NCBI GenBank assembly: GCA_022709755.1
Contig: JAKLIF010000002.1
Location: 248,001 to 312,000, forward strand
Length of the DNA stretch: 64,000 nt
Direction: 5' to 3'
DNA from: Elusimicrobiota bacterium
GTDB lineage: Bacteria; Elusimicrobiota; Elusimicrobia; FEN-1173; JAKLIF01
A program made the translations under genes and the position numbers. The notes below the pieces were generated by a model, which did no database searches, was not told the DNA's origin, and saw only the letters and a list, made by a program, of their open reading frames with translations. Positions 32,347 to 42,704 of this stretch are shown here, one piece after another (position 1 is the stretch's first letter; every line of letters begins with the position of its first letter).

Positions 32347-32877
32347 ATGCCCAACACCAATAAGAACATCCAGCAGACACTCGTCCTGATCAAACCGGAC
32401 GGATTGAAGAAATCCCTGACCGGCAACATCCTCACCAAATTGGCGGAGACGCGTCTGTGCATCATGGGCGCCAAGGTCGTGCAAGTGTCGCGCGAACTGG
32501 CGACCTGCCACTATCAACATCTGAAAGACAAACCGTTTTTCGGCGAGCTGATCGAATACATCCAGGGCAAACCCTACGGGCCCGACTACCAGCGCGTGAT
32601 GGCCCTCGTCTATCAGGGGAACGACGCCATCCAGAAGGTCCGGCAGTTGGCCGGAGCCACCAATCCCGAAGAAGCCGACGCCACCAGCATCCGCGGCGCG
32701 TTCGGACGGATCACCACCAAGGGCGTCTTTGAAAACGTCATCCACGCCTCCGCCAATCCGGAAGACGCCGAACGGGAGATCAAACTCTGGTTCCAGCCGG
32801 AAGAGCTCGTCACCGACCTCTACCCGACGAAAACGGTCACCTCCTCCCCCAAAGAAGTCAAGGTCTGGGCCTCCTGA
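32347..32877 (+). CDS. ndk: Nucleoside-diphosphate kinase family protein
   Basis: 176 residues from ATG 32347, with CGGAGA about 8 bases upstream. TLVLIKPDGLKK, FFGELIEYI and the active-site region NVIHASANPEDAEREI, whose His is phosphorylated, identify NDK, which equalises NTP pools. It is longer than typical bacterial NDK (about 140 residues) because of a 20-residue insert and a C-terminal extension (FQPEELVTDLYPTKTV), resembling archaeal or long-form enzymes. It is 8 bases upstream of pckG, a GTP-using enzyme, so a shared operon would make metabolic sense. Confidence 0.9.
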   Translation: MPNTNKNIQQTLVLIKPDGLKKSLTGNILTKLAETRLCIMGAKVVQVSRELATCHYQHLKDKPFFGELIEYIQGKPYGPDYQRVMALVYQGNDAIQKVRQLAGATNPEEADATSIRGAFGRITTKGVFENVIHASANPEDAEREIKLWFQPEELVTDLYPTKTVTSSPKEVKVWAS

Positions 32878-32885
32878 ACATCCCC

Positions 32886-34640
32886 ATGACCAACCACCAA
32901 AAACTGACAGCCTGGGTTGATGAGATGGTCCGGCTCTGCAAGCCGGACCGGGTCGTCTGGTGTGATGGCTCCGAAGACGAGAAACGCCGGCTGACCGCCG
33001 ACGCTTTGCGATCGGGCGACCTGGAAGAACTGAACCAAGAGAAACTGCCCGGATGTTATCTGCACCACTCCGCGCTCAACGACGTCGCCCGCACAGAACA
33101 CCTCACCTACATCTGCACTCCCACCAAGGACGAGACCGGCCCCACCAACAACTGGATGGAACCGGGAGAAGCCTATCGCACCCTTGGGGGTCTCTTCGAC
33201 GGGTCCATGAAAGGGCGCACGATGTATGTGGTCCCGTTCGTGATGGGCCCGGCCCGTTCCCCGTTCAGCAAAGTCGTCGTGGAATTGACGGACAGCCTCT
33301 ACGTGGCACTGAACATCCGCATCATCAGCCGCATGGGGAAAGTCGCGTTGGATATGCTCGGAGAAACCGGGGAGTTCACCAAAGCCCTGCACAGCAAGGG
33401 CGACCTGGACATGGCCCGCCGGTTCATCTGCCATTTTCCGCAGGACAACACCATCTGGAGCATCGGATCCGGTTACGGCGGCAACGCCCTGTTGGGCAAG
33501 AAGTGCATGGCTCTTCGGATCGCCAGCTGCCTCGGCCGGCAGGAAGGCTGGTTGGCCGAACACATGCTGATCGTCGGGATCGAGAATCCGAAAGGGGAAA
33601 CCTCCTACGTGGCCGCCGCCTTCCCCAGCGCCTGCGGGAAAACCAATCTGGCGATGCTCGTCCCGCCGGCCTCGTTGCCGGGATACAAGATCTGGACCGT
33701 GGGAGACGACATCGCGTGGCTGAGGATCGGCCCTGACGGGCGATTGTGGGCCATCAATCCGGAAGCCGGATTTTTCGGCGTGGCGCCCGGGACCAACAAA
33801 AAATCGAACCCGAACGCGCTGGCGACCGTCCAAAAAAACTCCATCTACACCAACGTGGCCCTCCTCCCGGACAAAACAGTCTGGTGGGAAGGAATGGACG
33901 GGGCGCCCCCCGAGAAGTGCCTGGACTGGAAGAACGAGCCCTGGACGCCGGCCTCGAAAGAAAAAGCCGCCCATCCGAACAGCCGGTTCACCGCGCCGGC
34001 CAGCCAATGCCCGAGCATCTCGCCGGAATGGGAGAACCCCGCCGGAGTCCCGATCACAGCGATCATCTTCGGAGGCCGGCGGTCACAGACGATCCCGCTG
34101 GTGTTCGAATCCTTCAACTGGCAGCACGGAGTGTTCGTCGGGGCGACCATGTCTTCCGAGACCACCGCGGCGGCGATCGGCGCCGTCGGCGTGGTCCGAC
34201 GCGATCCCATGGCCATGCTGCCCTTCTGCGGCTACAACATGGGGGACTACCTCAGCCATTGGATCGGCATGGGGGACAAGATCAAACACCCCCCCAAGAT
34301 ATTCAACGTCAACTGGTTCCGCACCGGACCCGACGGCAAATTCCTCTGGCCGGGGTTCGGCGACAACCTGCGCGTGCTCCTTTGGATCCTGGACCGCTGC
34401 GAGGGCCGCGGACCCGCCGTCAAAACTCCGATCGGCCTGATCCCGACGCCCGACGCGCTCAATCTGACGGGCCTGAACATCGATCCGGAGGCTCTCCGGA
34501 CGCTGCTCCATGTGGACCGGGCTGCCTGGCAGGCGGAACTGGATGACCAAAAAACGTTTTTCAACAAACTTGGCGACCGGATGTCGCCGGTCTTAACGAA
34601 CGAACACGCGGCGTTATCCCAACGCCTTCGAAACGCGTGA
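32886..34640 (+). CDS. pckG: Phosphoenolpyruvate carboxykinase (GTP)
   Basis: 584 residues. Interconverts oxaloacetate + GTP and phosphoenolpyruvate + GDP + CO2. The kinase-1a P-loop with the reactive Cys is at [12 protein letters not shown] (near residue 246), GTP-specific regions include [12 protein letters not shown] and [19 protein letters not shown] near the C-terminus. Length is that of GTP-type, not ATP-type, enzymes (about 530). It allows gluconeogenesis. Lies between ndk and gyrA on the same strand. Confidence 0.95.
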   Translation: MTNHQKLTAWVDEMVRLCKPDRVVWCDGSEDEKRRLTADALRSGDLEELNQEKLPGCYLHHSALNDVARTEHLTYICTPTKDETGPTNNWMEPGEAYRTLGGLFDGSMKGRTMYVVPFVMGPARSPFSKVVVELTDSLYVALNIRIISRMGKVALDMLGETGEFTKALHSKGDLDMARRFICHFPQDNTIWSIGSGYGGNALLGKKCMALRIASCLGRQEGWLAEHMLIVGIENPKGETSYVAAAFPSACGKTNLAMLVPPASLPGYKIWTVGDDIAWLRIGPDGRLWAINPEAGFFGVAPGTNKKSNPNALATVQKNSIYTNVALLPDKTVWWEGMDGAPPEKCLDWKNEPWTPASKEKAAHPNSRFTAPASQCPSISPEWENPAGVPITAIIFGGRRSQTIPLVFESFNWQHGVFVGATMSSETTAAAIGAVGVVRRDPMAMLPFCGYNMGDYLSHWIGMGDKIKHPPKIFNVNWFRTGPDGKFLWPGFGDNLRVLLWILDRCEGRGPAVKTPIGLIPTPDALNLTGLNIDPEALRTLLHVDRAAWQAELDDQKTFFNKLGDRMSPVLTNEHAALSQRLRNA

Positions 34641-34671
34641 TCTAACTTTACGACGAAAGAGGGAACTTCCC

Positions 34672-37191
34672 ATGCCTGATTCAACGGAACACCTTCAGGG
34701 CGACCTGATCCATAAAATCCTTCCCCGCAACATCGAGGACGAGATGAAGACGGCCTATCTCGATTACTCCATGAGCGTCATCGTGGGGCGCGCCCTCCCG
34801 GACGTCCGCGACGGATTGAAACCCGTCCACCGCCGCATCCTCTACACGATGGACGAGATGGGCCTGGCGCACAACAAACCTTACAAGAAATCCGCCCGCG
34901 TGGTCGGTGACGTTCTCGGGAAATACCATCCCCACGGGGACACGGCCGTCTATGACTCCATCGTCCGGATGGTCCAGGATTTTTCGCTCCGCCACCCGCT
35001 GATCGACGGTCAGGGGAACTTCGGGTCCATCGACGCCGACCCGGCCGCCGCCATGCGTTATACGGAAGTCCGCCTGGACGCCATCGCCCAGGAGATGATG
35101 GGCGACATCGACAAGAACACCGTCGACTTCGGCCCGAACTACGACGGATCCCTGGTCGAACCCCTCGTCCTGCCGGCCAAACTGCCGAACCTGCTCGTCA
35201 ACGGTTCCGCCGGAATCGCCGTCGGCATGGCCACCAACATCCCGCCCCACAACCTCGGCGAGGTATGCGACGCCATCGCCGCCTACATCGACAACGACGC
35301 CATCACGTTCAGCGATCTTCTGAAGATCATCAAGGGTCCCGATTTCCCGACGGGGGCCACCATCCACGGCCGCGACGGGATCCGTCAATATTTCGAGACG
35401 GGACGGGGATCCATGAAGATCCGCGCGAACACCGAGATCGAGGATATTCGCGGCGGACGCCAAGCCATCATCGTCACCGAACTCCCCTACCAGGTCAACA
35501 AAGCCATGCTGCTGGAAACGATCGCCGACCTGGTGCGGGACAAGAAGATCTCCGACATCTCCGACCTGCGCGACGAATCCAACCGGGAAGGCATCCGGAT
35601 GGTCATCGAGATCAAGCGCGACGGGAATGCCCAGGTCGTGCTCAACCAGCTCTACAAGTTCACCCAGATGGAGACCTCCTTCGGGGTCATCATGCTGGCC
35701 CTGGTGGACGGACGTCCGCGCATCCTCTCCATGAAGGAGATGATCCATTATTACGTCGAACACCGGAAAGTCGTCATCGTCCGGCGGACACAGTATGAGT
35801 TGAAGAGGGCGGAAGACCGCGCCCATATCCTGGAAGGGTTGCGCATCGCCATCGACAACCTGACCCGGATCATCAAGATCATCCGCGAGTCCAAAGACGT
35901 GGAGACCGCCCGCAATTCGTTGATGGAGGAATTCAAACTGTCCAAAGTGCAGGCACAGGCCATCCTGGACATGCGCCTCCACCAGTTGACCGCCCTGGAA
36001 CGGAAACAACTGGAAGCGGAATACCTCGAACTCATCAAGACGATCGCGCGGCTCAAGGAGATCCTGGGCAGCGCCAAGAAAATCCTCACCATCATCAAAG
36101 AGGAATTGAAGGAGATCAAGGAGAAGTACGGGAACAAGCGCCGCACCGCCTTGGCCGCGAGCGCGACGGAATACGACATCGAGGATTTGATCGCCCAGGA
36201 AGACGTGGTGGTCACCATGTCCCATGCGGGCTACGTGAAACGGATGCCCGTCGACACCTACAAGGTGCAGAAACGGGGGGGACGCGGCATCACCGGCGCG
36301 GGAACCAAAGACGACGATTTCGTCGAGCAGTTGTTCGTCAGCGACACCCATTCCCACCTGCTCCTCTTCACGAACCGCGGGCGCGTCCATTCCATCCGGG
36401 TCTATGAGATTCCGGATGCGAGCCGCATCTCCCGCGGGAAGGCCATCGTCAATTTCGTGCAGATGGGGCCCGACGAAAAGATCACCTCCTGCATCCCCAT
36501 CAAAACGTTCGAGGAAGCGAAGGGAAAAGAAACGTTCCTGGTGATGGGGACCCGGAACGGGATGATCAAGAAGACGTCTCTGTCCGAATTCGACAACATC
36601 CGAAGGGGCGGCATCATCGCCATCGGCCTGTCGGAAGGCGACGTGCTGGTCGACGTGAAACACACCGACGGCAAATGCGAGATATTGATCGGCACTAAGG
36701 ACGGCATGTGCATCCGTTTCGACGAGAAGGACGTGCGCCCCATCGGACGAGCCGGCAAAGGCGTCCGCGGAGTGCGCCTCGGCAAAGGGGACCAGGTCAT
36801 CGGGATGGAAGTCACCACCCCCGGGACGCGCGAAACGCTCCTGACCGTGTGCGAATTCGGCTACGGAAAGAGGACGGAACTCTCCGAATACCGCGACACC
36901 CGTCGCGGAGGAAAGGGCGTCATCACCATCAAGACCACGGACCGGAACGGCATCGTCATCGGCATCAAACTGGTGACCAGCGACCACAACGTCATGCTGA
37001 TGACCGAAAAGGGCATGATGGTGCGGCTGCACGTGAAGGGGATATCCGTCATCAGCCGCAACACTCAAGGGGTGCGTCTGATCCGCCTGGAAGAAGGCGA
37101 CAAAATGGCCGGGATCGCCACCATCGCCGAAGAGGACGACAAAGAGGACGAGACGCCCACGCTGGATGTGAAGGAGACCAAGGGGAAATAA
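34672..37191 (+). CDS. gyrA: DNA gyrase subunit A
   Basis: 839 residues. The breakage-reunion domain has the quinolone region [12 protein letters not shown] (Thr91, Asp95) and active-site Tyr130 ([10 protein letters not shown]). The C-terminal beta-pinwheel domain starts near residue 510 and holds the GyrA box as [10 protein letters not shown], one residue longer than QRRGGKG, so it is gyrase rather than ParC. A short acidic tail ends the protein ([10 protein letters not shown]). It introduces negative supercoils together with GyrB, which is encoded about 16 kb away with dnaA-dnaN-recF. GAGGGAA lies about 7 bases before the ATG. Confidence 0.96.
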   Translation: MPDSTEHLQGDLIHKILPRNIEDEMKTAYLDYSMSVIVGRALPDVRDGLKPVHRRILYTMDEMGLAHNKPYKKSARVVGDVLGKYHPHGDTAVYDSIVRMVQDFSLRHPLIDGQGNFGSIDADPAAAMRYTEVRLDAIAQEMMGDIDKNTVDFGPNYDGSLVEPLVLPAKLPNLLVNGSAGIAVGMATNIPPHNLGEVCDAIAAYIDNDAITFSDLLKIIKGPDFPTGATIHGRDGIRQYFETGRGSMKIRANTEIEDIRGGRQAIIVTELPYQVNKAMLLETIADLVRDKKISDISDLRDESNREGIRMVIEIKRDGNAQVVLNQLYKFTQMETSFGVIMLALVDGRPRILSMKEMIHYYVEHRKVVIVRRTQYELKRAEDRAHILEGLRIAIDNLTRIIKIIRESKDVETARNSLMEEFKLSKVQAQAILDMRLHQLTALERKQLEAEYLELIKTIARLKEILGSAKKILTIIKEELKEIKEKYGNKRRTALAASATEYDIEDLIAQEDVVVTMSHAGYVKRMPVDTYKVQKRGGRGITGAGTKDDDFVEQLFVSDTHSHLLLFTNRGRVHSIRVYEIPDASRISRGKAIVNFVQMGPDEKITSCIPIKTFEEAKGKETFLVMGTRNGMIKKTSLSEFDNIRRGGIIAIGLSEGDVLVDVKHTDGKCEILIGTKDGMCIRFDEKDVRPIGRAGKGVRGVRLGKGDQVIGMEVTTPGTRETLLTVCEFGYGKRTELSEYRDTRRGGKGVITIKTTDRNGIVIGIKLVTSDHNVMLMTEKGMMVRLHVKGISVISRNTQGVRLIRLEEGDKMAGIATIAEEDDKEDETPTLDVKETKGK

Positions 37192-37201
37192 CGGCCGATT
37201 C

Positions 37202-37624
37202 ATGGACGGGAAACCGTTCCGGTCTTTTTCCCACACGGCCGATGTCGGCCTGATCGTCCGCGGCAAAACACGCCGCCAGCTGTTCCACAACGCGGCCGCA
37301 GGGATGCTCTCCCTCGTGACGGGCCCTCCGTCCGGACCCGCGGTTCCCTCGAAGAAAACCATCCGCCTCACGGCACCCGATCCGGAATCCCTCTTCATCC
37401 GCTGGCTCAACGAAGTCCTCTTCCTGACGGTCCACCGGCGGTTTTTTCCCGTAAGGACCCGATTTCATCAATTGACTTCCAGATCCCTCTCAGCCCTCCT
37501 CTCCGGACACCGCCTTCCCCCGGAACATCCTTTCCTGCGCGACATGAAAGCGGCGACGTTCCACAAACTATCGATCCGCCGAAAGAACGCCCGATGGACA
37601 TCGACCATCGTGTTCGACGTCTGA
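37202..37624 (+). CDS. Archease-like activator of RtcB
   Basis: 140 residues. FSHTADVGLIVRGKT at the start, LFIRWLNEVLFL in the middle and TIVFDV at the C-terminus match archease, a small protein that speeds guanylylation of the RNA ligase RtcB and allows multiple turnovers. The His-Thr-Ala-Asp and terminal Asp form its metal site. The centre is less typical (a Ser-Leu-rich insertion before RLPPEHPF). It is directly upstream of rtcB (18 bases), as expected for the pair. The start is 10 bases after the gyrA stop. Confidence 0.88.
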   Translation: MDGKPFRSFSHTADVGLIVRGKTRRQLFHNAAAGMLSLVTGPPSGPAVPSKKTIRLTAPDPESLFIRWLNEVLFLTVHRRFFPVRTRFHQLTSRSLSALLSGHRLPPEHPFLRDMKAATFHKLSIRRKNARWTSTIVFDV

Positions 37625-37642
37625 TCCCTCGGAGACCCGGAG

Positions 37643-39076
37643 ATGCATTTCGAACGATTGGATGACTATCGCTGGATCATCCCCCGGACCGGCGGGATGA
37701 ACGTGGAAGGGATCATTTATGGGGACCGTGCTTTATTGGAACACGCCGCCAACGAGAAGGCCGCCGAACAGGTCGCCCATGTCGCCCACCTTCCGGGGAT
37801 CGTCGGGCGATCCCTGGCCATGCCGGACATCCATTGGGGATACGGTTTCCCCATCGGGGGAGTGGCCGCGATGGACGCGGATGCGGGCGTCATCTCTCCC
37901 GGAGGGATCGGCTACGACATCTCCTGCGGAGTCCGGCTCATCCGTACAAACCTCGAATCGAAAGACCTGGGAAACCGCCTCGCCGCCCTCTTGGACGGCC
38001 TTTTCAACAACGTGCCAGCGGGCGTGGGGGGCACGGGCCCTATCCGGCTCTCCTCTTCCGGAATAAAAGCGGTGTTCGACAAAGGGGCGTCCTGGGCTGT
38101 CGCGGAGGGGTATGGCGAATCCGACGACCTCCTGTCCGTGGAGGACGGCGGACGGTTGGACACGGCGGACCCCGACGGACCAAGCCCGCGCGCCGTGGAA
38201 CGGGGCCGGGCACAGCTGGGGACTCTGGGAAGCGGCAATCATTTTCTGGAGGTCCAGGAAGTCGTGGAGGTATTCGACGAAAGGACGGCCGGAGTGTTCG
38301 GCCTGTGGCCCGGACAAATCGCCGTGATGATCCACACCGGCTCCCGCGGTTGCGGGTATCAGGTCTGCGAGGACTTCCTGAACGTCATGCAGGGAGCCGT
38401 CCGCCGATACGGCATCGCGGTGCCGGACCGTCAATTGTGTTGCGCGCCGATCGATTCCAAGGAAGGCCGTGACTATTTCTCGGCCATGTCCGCCGCGGCC
38501 AACTACGCCAAGGCCAACCGCCAAGTGATCACCCATTTCATCCGGGAGACGTTCATGCGCCTCCTGGATATGTCACCCCGCGACCTGGGGATGGGCGTGG
38601 TCTACGACGTCTGCCACAACATCGGGAAGATGGAGACCCATATCGTCGACGGAAAACCGAGACTCCTGTGCGTCCATCGGAAAGGCGCCACGCGTTCGTT
38701 CCCGGCGGGACACCCCGATGTCCCCAAAAAATACAGGGATGTCGGACAACCGGTCCTCATTCCGGGGACCATGGGGACCTCCTCGTACGTCCTGGTGGGA
38801 ACCGACACCGCCATGACCGAGACGTTCGGCACGACCTGCCACGGCGCCGGCAGGACCATGAGCCGGAAAGCCGCCCTCCAACGGACGGACGGGCACACCC
38901 TCCGGGACGAACTACAACGCCGGGGCGTTTTGGTGAGGGCCGCCTCCTATAAAGGGCTCGCCGAAGAAGCACCGAACGCCTACAAGGACGTGGATAACAT
39001 TGTGGAGGTCTGCCAACGGGCCGGTCTCTCCAGGAAAGTCGCCCGTTTGAGACCCCTTGGTGTCGTGAAGGGTTAA
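37643..39076 (+). CDS. rtcB: RNA-splicing ligase RtcB
   Basis: 477 residues, normal RtcB length. Joins 2',3'-cyclic phosphate or 3'-phosphate RNA ends to 5'-OH ends with GTP and Mn2+. Metal/active-site motifs are GYDISCGVRLI (Asp and Cys ligands, near residue 92), LGSGNHFLEVQ (near 197), HTGSRGCG and CHGAGRTMSR (near 398) with the His that becomes guanylylated. GGAG is 8 bases before the ATG. In bacteria RtcB repairs cut tRNA or rRNA rather than splicing introns. Confidence 0.95.
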   Translation: MHFERLDDYRWIIPRTGGMNVEGIIYGDRALLEHAANEKAAEQVAHVAHLPGIVGRSLAMPDIHWGYGFPIGGVAAMDADAGVISPGGIGYDISCGVRLIRTNLESKDLGNRLAALLDGLFNNVPAGVGGTGPIRLSSSGIKAVFDKGASWAVAEGYGESDDLLSVEDGGRLDTADPDGPSPRAVERGRAQLGTLGSGNHFLEVQEVVEVFDERTAGVFGLWPGQIAVMIHTGSRGCGYQVCEDFLNVMQGAVRRYGIAVPDRQLCCAPIDSKEGRDYFSAMSAAANYAKANRQVITHFIRETFMRLLDMSPRDLGMGVVYDVCHNIGKMETHIVDGKPRLLCVHRKGATRSFPAGHPDVPKKYRDVGQPVLIPGTMGTSSYVLVGTDTAMTETFGTTCHGAGRTMSRKAALQRTDGHTLRDELQRRGVLVRAASYKGLAEEAPNAYKDVDNIVEVCQRAGLSRKVARLRPLGVVKG

Positions 39077-39086
39077 TTGATAACAT
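39057..39086 (+). promoter_or_regulatory. Putative leaderless promoter of the first alkaline-phosphatase-superfamily gene
   Basis: TTGGTG (39057-39062), 18-base spacer, TAACAT (39081-39086), then TCCCCC and ATG at 39093. No Shine-Dalgarno is present. Confidence 0.5.
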
Positions 39087-39092
39087 TCCCCC

Positions 39093-40412
39093 ATGGGAAA
39101 CGACCGTCTCCCGAAGAAAATCGTCTTCATCGCCTCTCTGGCGACAGCCCTGGTCGCCTCTCCCCCTGGTGGAGGGGCGATGTCGGCAGCTATTCCCGGA
39201 CAACAACCCTCCGTCATCTGGATCGGCTTGGATGGGGCGGATCCGGACCTTCTCGAGCAATGGGTGCGCGAAGGATTTCTGCCCACTTTCTCCCGCCTGA
39301 TGAAGGAGGGTTCCTATGGCCGCACGGACGTCAACATCGGGACCACTTTTTCACCGAACGTGTGGACCTCGATCTTCACCGGGCAACGACCGGAGAAACA
39401 CGGTATCCTGTTCCCGCCGGGACTCAAAGACATCCCGTCGTCTCAACGGAAAACAAAGGCCATCTGGAACATCCTCAGCGAGCATGACCGCCGGGTCGCC
39501 TCGGTGGGACACCTGGTGACCTGGCCGGCCGAACCCGTCCGGGGAACGATACTCTCCCGCTTCTACCTCAAAGCCGGCGTGCCTCGATCCATCTACCCGG
39601 ACAATCTGTATCAGGAACTCCTGGCGCACTGGAGATCGCAACAAGGCGCGATCCAAAAGATGCAGGACCTGATGGACCCGTATCGACCGTCCTCCCCGTC
39701 TCAGACGGAATTCCCCGACGACCCTCGCGGGAACTACCTCCGAGAGAAACAGAAGGATTTGAACAACTTGACGGTCTCCGAAAGGGATGCCTATGCGCTG
39801 GCCACCGGACTCTACCTCCTCGAAAACAGGCCTTTCGACTTCTTCACCGTCTACTTCGTCGGCTGCGATTATCTCGGGCATCGATTCGCGCGTTACATGC
39901 CGCCCGTGGACGATTATGTCCCGACGGAAGACGCGACGCGATATGCCCACGCGCTGAGAGACTATTACATCATGATGGACCGGTTCATTGAGCGCCTCCT
40001 GTCCCATGCGGGAGAGAACACCACCGTCGTGATCTGTTCCGACCACGGCACCACCAAGAAGGAACCATTGACCCCGGACGACGTGCGGGCGGGAAAACCG
40101 GCGGGCAACCATGTCGATGTCGGGATCGTCCTTTTTAAAGGACCCGCCATCAAGAACGGCTATCCCATTCCCCGTTCCAGCATCCTCGATCTCACTCCGA
40201 CCGTGTTATACCTGCTGGGGTTGCCGGTCGCCGGAGACATGGACGGCCGGGTGCTGACGGACATGATCCGGCCGGCCTATTTCGAAGATCATCCCGTCCG
40301 CCGGGTCGATTCCTTCGGTCCTCCGACGCACATCCCCCTGGACTTCCCTCTCGAAAAGGTCGTCAACCCGAAGGAACTGGATGAATTGAGATCTTTGGGA
40401 TATCTCAAATAA
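39093..40412 (+). CDS. Secreted alkaline phosphatase superfamily (type I phosphodiesterase/pyrophosphatase-like) protein 1
   Basis: 439 residues with an N-terminal signal peptide (VFIASLATALVASPPGG). Metal and nucleophile motifs of the alkaline phosphatase superfamily: WIGLDGADPDLLE (first metal Asp), SPNVWTSIFTGQRPEKHG (Thr nucleophile near residue 92) and CSDHGTTK (metal Asp-His near 316), then PAGNH as the last ligand. It ends in LRSLGYLK, a tail frequent in this group. It hydrolyses phosphate mono/diesters or phosphoglycerol groups outside the cytoplasm; exact substrate unknown. Its neighbour downstream is a close paralogue. Probably translated from a leaderless mRNA. Confidence 0.85.
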   Translation: MGNDRLPKKIVFIASLATALVASPPGGGAMSAAIPGQQPSVIWIGLDGADPDLLEQWVREGFLPTFSRLMKEGSYGRTDVNIGTTFSPNVWTSIFTGQRPEKHGILFPPGLKDIPSSQRKTKAIWNILSEHDRRVASVGHLVTWPAEPVRGTILSRFYLKAGVPRSIYPDNLYQELLAHWRSQQGAIQKMQDLMDPYRPSSPSQTEFPDDPRGNYLREKQKDLNNLTVSERDAYALATGLYLLENRPFDFFTVYFVGCDYLGHRFARYMPPVDDYVPTEDATRYAHALRDYYIMMDRFIERLLSHAGENTTVVICSDHGTTKKEPLTPDDVRAGKPAGNHVDVGIVLFKGPAIKNGYPIPRSSILDLTPTVLYLLGLPVAGDMDGRVLTDMIRPAYFEDHPVRRVDSFGPPTHIPLDFPLEKVVNPKELDELRSLGYLK

Positions 40413-40458
40413 GACGGGTCGGACGCTCGCTTCCCGATCCCCGGTAAATATTATGTTG

Positions 40459-40464
40459 TATACT
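40459..40464 (+). promoter_or_regulatory. -10 element 6 bases before the start of the second paralogue
   Basis: TATACT (40459-40464), then CAAAGG and ATG at 40471; the -35 region is poor. The upstream in-frame ATG at 40453 would be in the promoter itself. Confidence 0.35.
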
Positions 40465-40470
40465 CAAAGG

Positions 40471-41793
40471 ATGCTCTCGGGACCGATCACACCGTGGACG
40501 CGGGGCCTGGCGATCGTCTTACTGACGATCCTGGCGACCCAAGCCCCTGCGGCCCCGTCCGACGTAAACCCTCCCAAAAAACACGCGCCGTCCGTCCTCT
40601 GGATCGGGCTCGACGGGGCAGACCAAAATCTCCTGCAAGAGTGGGCCCTGGCCGGATACCTCCCGACGATCGCCGGGTTGATGAAAGAGGGCGCCTATGC
40701 GGTGATGGATGTCGATATTACACCGGCGTTTTCTCCCAATATCTGGACCTCGATCTTCACCGGTCAACGGCCGGAGCGGCACGGGGTCCAGTCCGACATG
40801 GGGATCGTGGACATCCCCTCCCAGCATCGAAAAACCAAGGCCATTTGGAATATCTTGAACGACCAGGGCCTCACCATCGGCTCGGTCAACCATCTGGTGA
40901 CCTGGCCCGCTGAACACGTGCGGGGAGCCATGCTGTCACGCCTGTTTAGGACGGAGAGCATCCCCCGAGTCCTCTATCCCGAAACGTTGCGGCCGGCCAT
41001 CCAAGCCCGCATCAAAGCCCATGAACAGGAGATCCGATCGCTGATCGCGCCCCTGGATCGATACCGGTCCGTCGAAATCCGCCCCTCCGAAGCGGCGGAC
41101 GGCACGTTGAAACACTATCTGGATGAAAGACAAAAAGATTTGAACTGCCTTCAGGTCGCGGAAGAAGACGCCGAAGCTTTGGAGGCGGGCCTCTATCTGT
41201 TGGAAAACGAAACCTTCGATTTTTTCACAATCTATTTCGGGGGATGTGACGTCCTCGGACATCGGTTCTTCCGCTACATGCCCCCGATCCCCGATTATAT
41301 CCCCGATGAGGACGTTCAAAATTACGGGAACATCCTGCGCGATTATTACGTGATGGTGGACGGCTTTATCAAACGCCTGCTGGTTCACGCCGGGGACGAA
41401 ACCACCGTCGTCCTCTGTTCCGACCATGGCATGAGAAAAACGAAGCCTCTGAGCCGCCAGCGATTACAAGAGGGGAGGCCCCCCGGAAACCATTCGAGTG
41501 TCGCGGTCGCCTTTTTTAAAGGCCCTCGGGTCAAGAAAGGACATCTCGTGTCCAAAGCCGGCCTGATGGACCTCACGCCGACCGTGCTCTATCTCCAGGG
41601 ACTGCCCGTCGCTCGGGATTTCGACGGAAAGGTATTGACGGACATCGTCGAGCCGTCCTATCTCCAGAACCACCCCATCCGGTGGGTTAACACCTTCGGC
41701 CCCCCGGCGTACATCTCGCTGGACTATCCTCTCTCAAACATCGTCACGCCCGATGAGCAAGAGCGGTTGCGTTCATTGGGATACTTGAAATAG
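40471..41793 (+). CDS. Secreted alkaline phosphatase superfamily protein 2 (tandem paralogue)
   Basis: 440 residues from ATG 40471, which gives a clean signal peptide (MLSGPITPWTRGLAIVLLTI, cut near APAAPSD). Same motif set as the gene upstream: WIGLDGADQNLLQ, SPNIWTSIFTGQRPERHG, CSDHGMRK, PPGNH and the ending LRSLGYLK. The two proteins keep the same order and length and many identical blocks, so this is a tandem duplication of moderate age. Convergent with a receiver-protein gene; the gap holds the 14-bp palindrome TTTCCCGCGGGAAA (41808-41821). Confidence 0.85.
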   Translation: MLSGPITPWTRGLAIVLLTILATQAPAAPSDVNPPKKHAPSVLWIGLDGADQNLLQEWALAGYLPTIAGLMKEGAYAVMDVDITPAFSPNIWTSIFTGQRPERHGVQSDMGIVDIPSQHRKTKAIWNILNDQGLTIGSVNHLVTWPAEHVRGAMLSRLFRTESIPRVLYPETLRPAIQARIKAHEQEIRSLIAPLDRYRSVEIRPSEAADGTLKHYLDERQKDLNCLQVAEEDAEALEAGLYLLENETFDFFTIYFGGCDVLGHRFFRYMPPIPDYIPDEDVQNYGNILRDYYVMVDGFIKRLLVHAGDETTVVLCSDHGMRKTKPLSRQRLQEGRPPGNHSSVAVAFFKGPRVKKGHLVSKAGLMDLTPTVLYLQGLPVARDFDGKVLTDIVEPSYLQNHPIRWVNTFGPPAYISLDYPLSNIVTPDEQERLRSLGYLK

Positions 41794-41859
41794 TTGGTCG
41801 TGGGAACTTTCCCGCGGGAAACGCCGCAGGGGGGGGATGTCGGGCGCGACGAGGGGTTA

Positions 41860-42270
41860 CTAGATGTTCTTGAGGATCTGCTTGGCCTTCTTATTCTGTT
41901 CTTCGAACAATTTTCGCATCTCCGACCAGAGGGTGTAGGCGTCGAACGGTTTGGGAAGGAAGAGATCCGATTTCACTTTGCGGGCGATTTCTCCTCCCTT
42001 GAATTTCTCTTTGGCGGAGTACAAGATAACGATGATCCGTTTCAGGATATCGTTGTTCTTGATGTGATCACACACCGTGGCGCCATCCAGTTCGGGCATC
42101 ATCATGTCCAGGATCACCATGTCGGGCTGGATGTTGTTGACCAGATCGATGGCCTCCCGTCCATTGACGGCGGTGTGGACTTCGTGTCCCTCGTGTTCCA
42201 CCATCACCTTGAGAAGGTCCAAGGCTTCTTTATCGTCATCGGCGATTACGACAATGCGTTTATCGGGCAT
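41860..42270 (-). CDS. Stand-alone response regulator receiver
   Basis: 136 residues. Receiver domain with Asp11/Asp12 (ADDDKEA), phospho-acceptor Asp55 (VILDMMMPE), Ser85 (LYSAKE) and Lys107 (FLPKPFD), followed by a basic helix (EEQNKKAKQILKN) and no output domain. It is 10 bases downstream of a small membrane-protein gene on the same strand and probably shares its transcript. Partner kinase not in the window. Confidence 0.87.
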   Translation of the reverse strand: MPDKRIVVIADDDKEALDLLKVMVEHEGHEVHTAVNGREAIDLVNNIQPDMVILDMMMPELDGATVCDHIKNNDILKRIIVILYSAKEKFKGGEIARKVKSDLFLPKPFDAYTLWSEMRKLFEEQNKKAKQILKNI

Positions 42271-42280
42271 GGGAAACTTC

Positions 42281-42562
42281 CTATTTGAAGAGTTTGTCTC
42301 CGAGATCCTTGAACGACAAGGGTTCGGCTTTCCGGGGGACGCGCGGCAATTGGCGCTTCAGCTGGATCCATTCCGCCTTGAATCGCCGATAGACCTCCGA
42401 CTCCGCGAACCGAACTCCGCCGAAGAATGAAGCGATCGCCACGGAGAACAACAGCCATATCATCAATTGGAGCTTCAGTCCCGCTTTGAGAACCACAAGG
42501 AGAACCAGACTCGACAGGACCACCGCGATGATGATCAAGTAGATGTACATTCCTGAATCCAT
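42281..42562 (-). CDS. Small membrane protein of unknown function
   Basis: 93 residues from ATG 42562 or, more likely, 89 from ATG 42550, because a TATAAT at 42561-42566 covers the first ATG. Two hydrophobic segments (IYLIIIAVVLSSLVLLVVLK and QLMIWLLFSVAIASFFGG) are followed by a basic amphipathic cytoplasmic part (EWIQLKRQLPRVPRKAE). The frame continues upstream to 42754 but that part is not coding-like. Upstream of, and probably co-transcribed with, the receiver gene. No family recognised. Confidence 0.65.
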   Translation of the reverse strand: MDSGMYIYLIIIAVVLSSLVLLVVLKAGLKLQLMIWLLFSVAIASFFGGVRFAESEVYRRFKAEWIQLKRQLPRVPRKAEPLSFKDLGDKLFK

Positions 42563-42629
42563 TATATCAAACCCAAGCCCGATTGAACGCCGGGGATTAA
42601 AAATATGGCCCGGCGCCGGAGGGAAAGGA

Positions 42630-42635
42630 TATAAT
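42630..42635 (+). promoter_or_regulatory. -10 element for the PilZ operon
   Basis: Perfect TATAAT at 42630-42635, weak -35. The ATG at 42705 has CAGGAGA 6-12 bases upstream, so this transcript has a normal leader. Confidence 0.4.
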
Positions 42636-42704
42636 AGAATGACCTGAACGGAAACGGCCGCCGAATCGGCCGGACCCTCTCGGGAAAACATCCAGGAGAC
42701 TCTG

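Noticed and set aside
34681-37410. 909-codon minus-strand frame opposite gyrA
   Set aside because: Shadow of gyrA and the archease gene; composition (Asp/Gly/His/Val-rich) and lack of any motif argue against coding.
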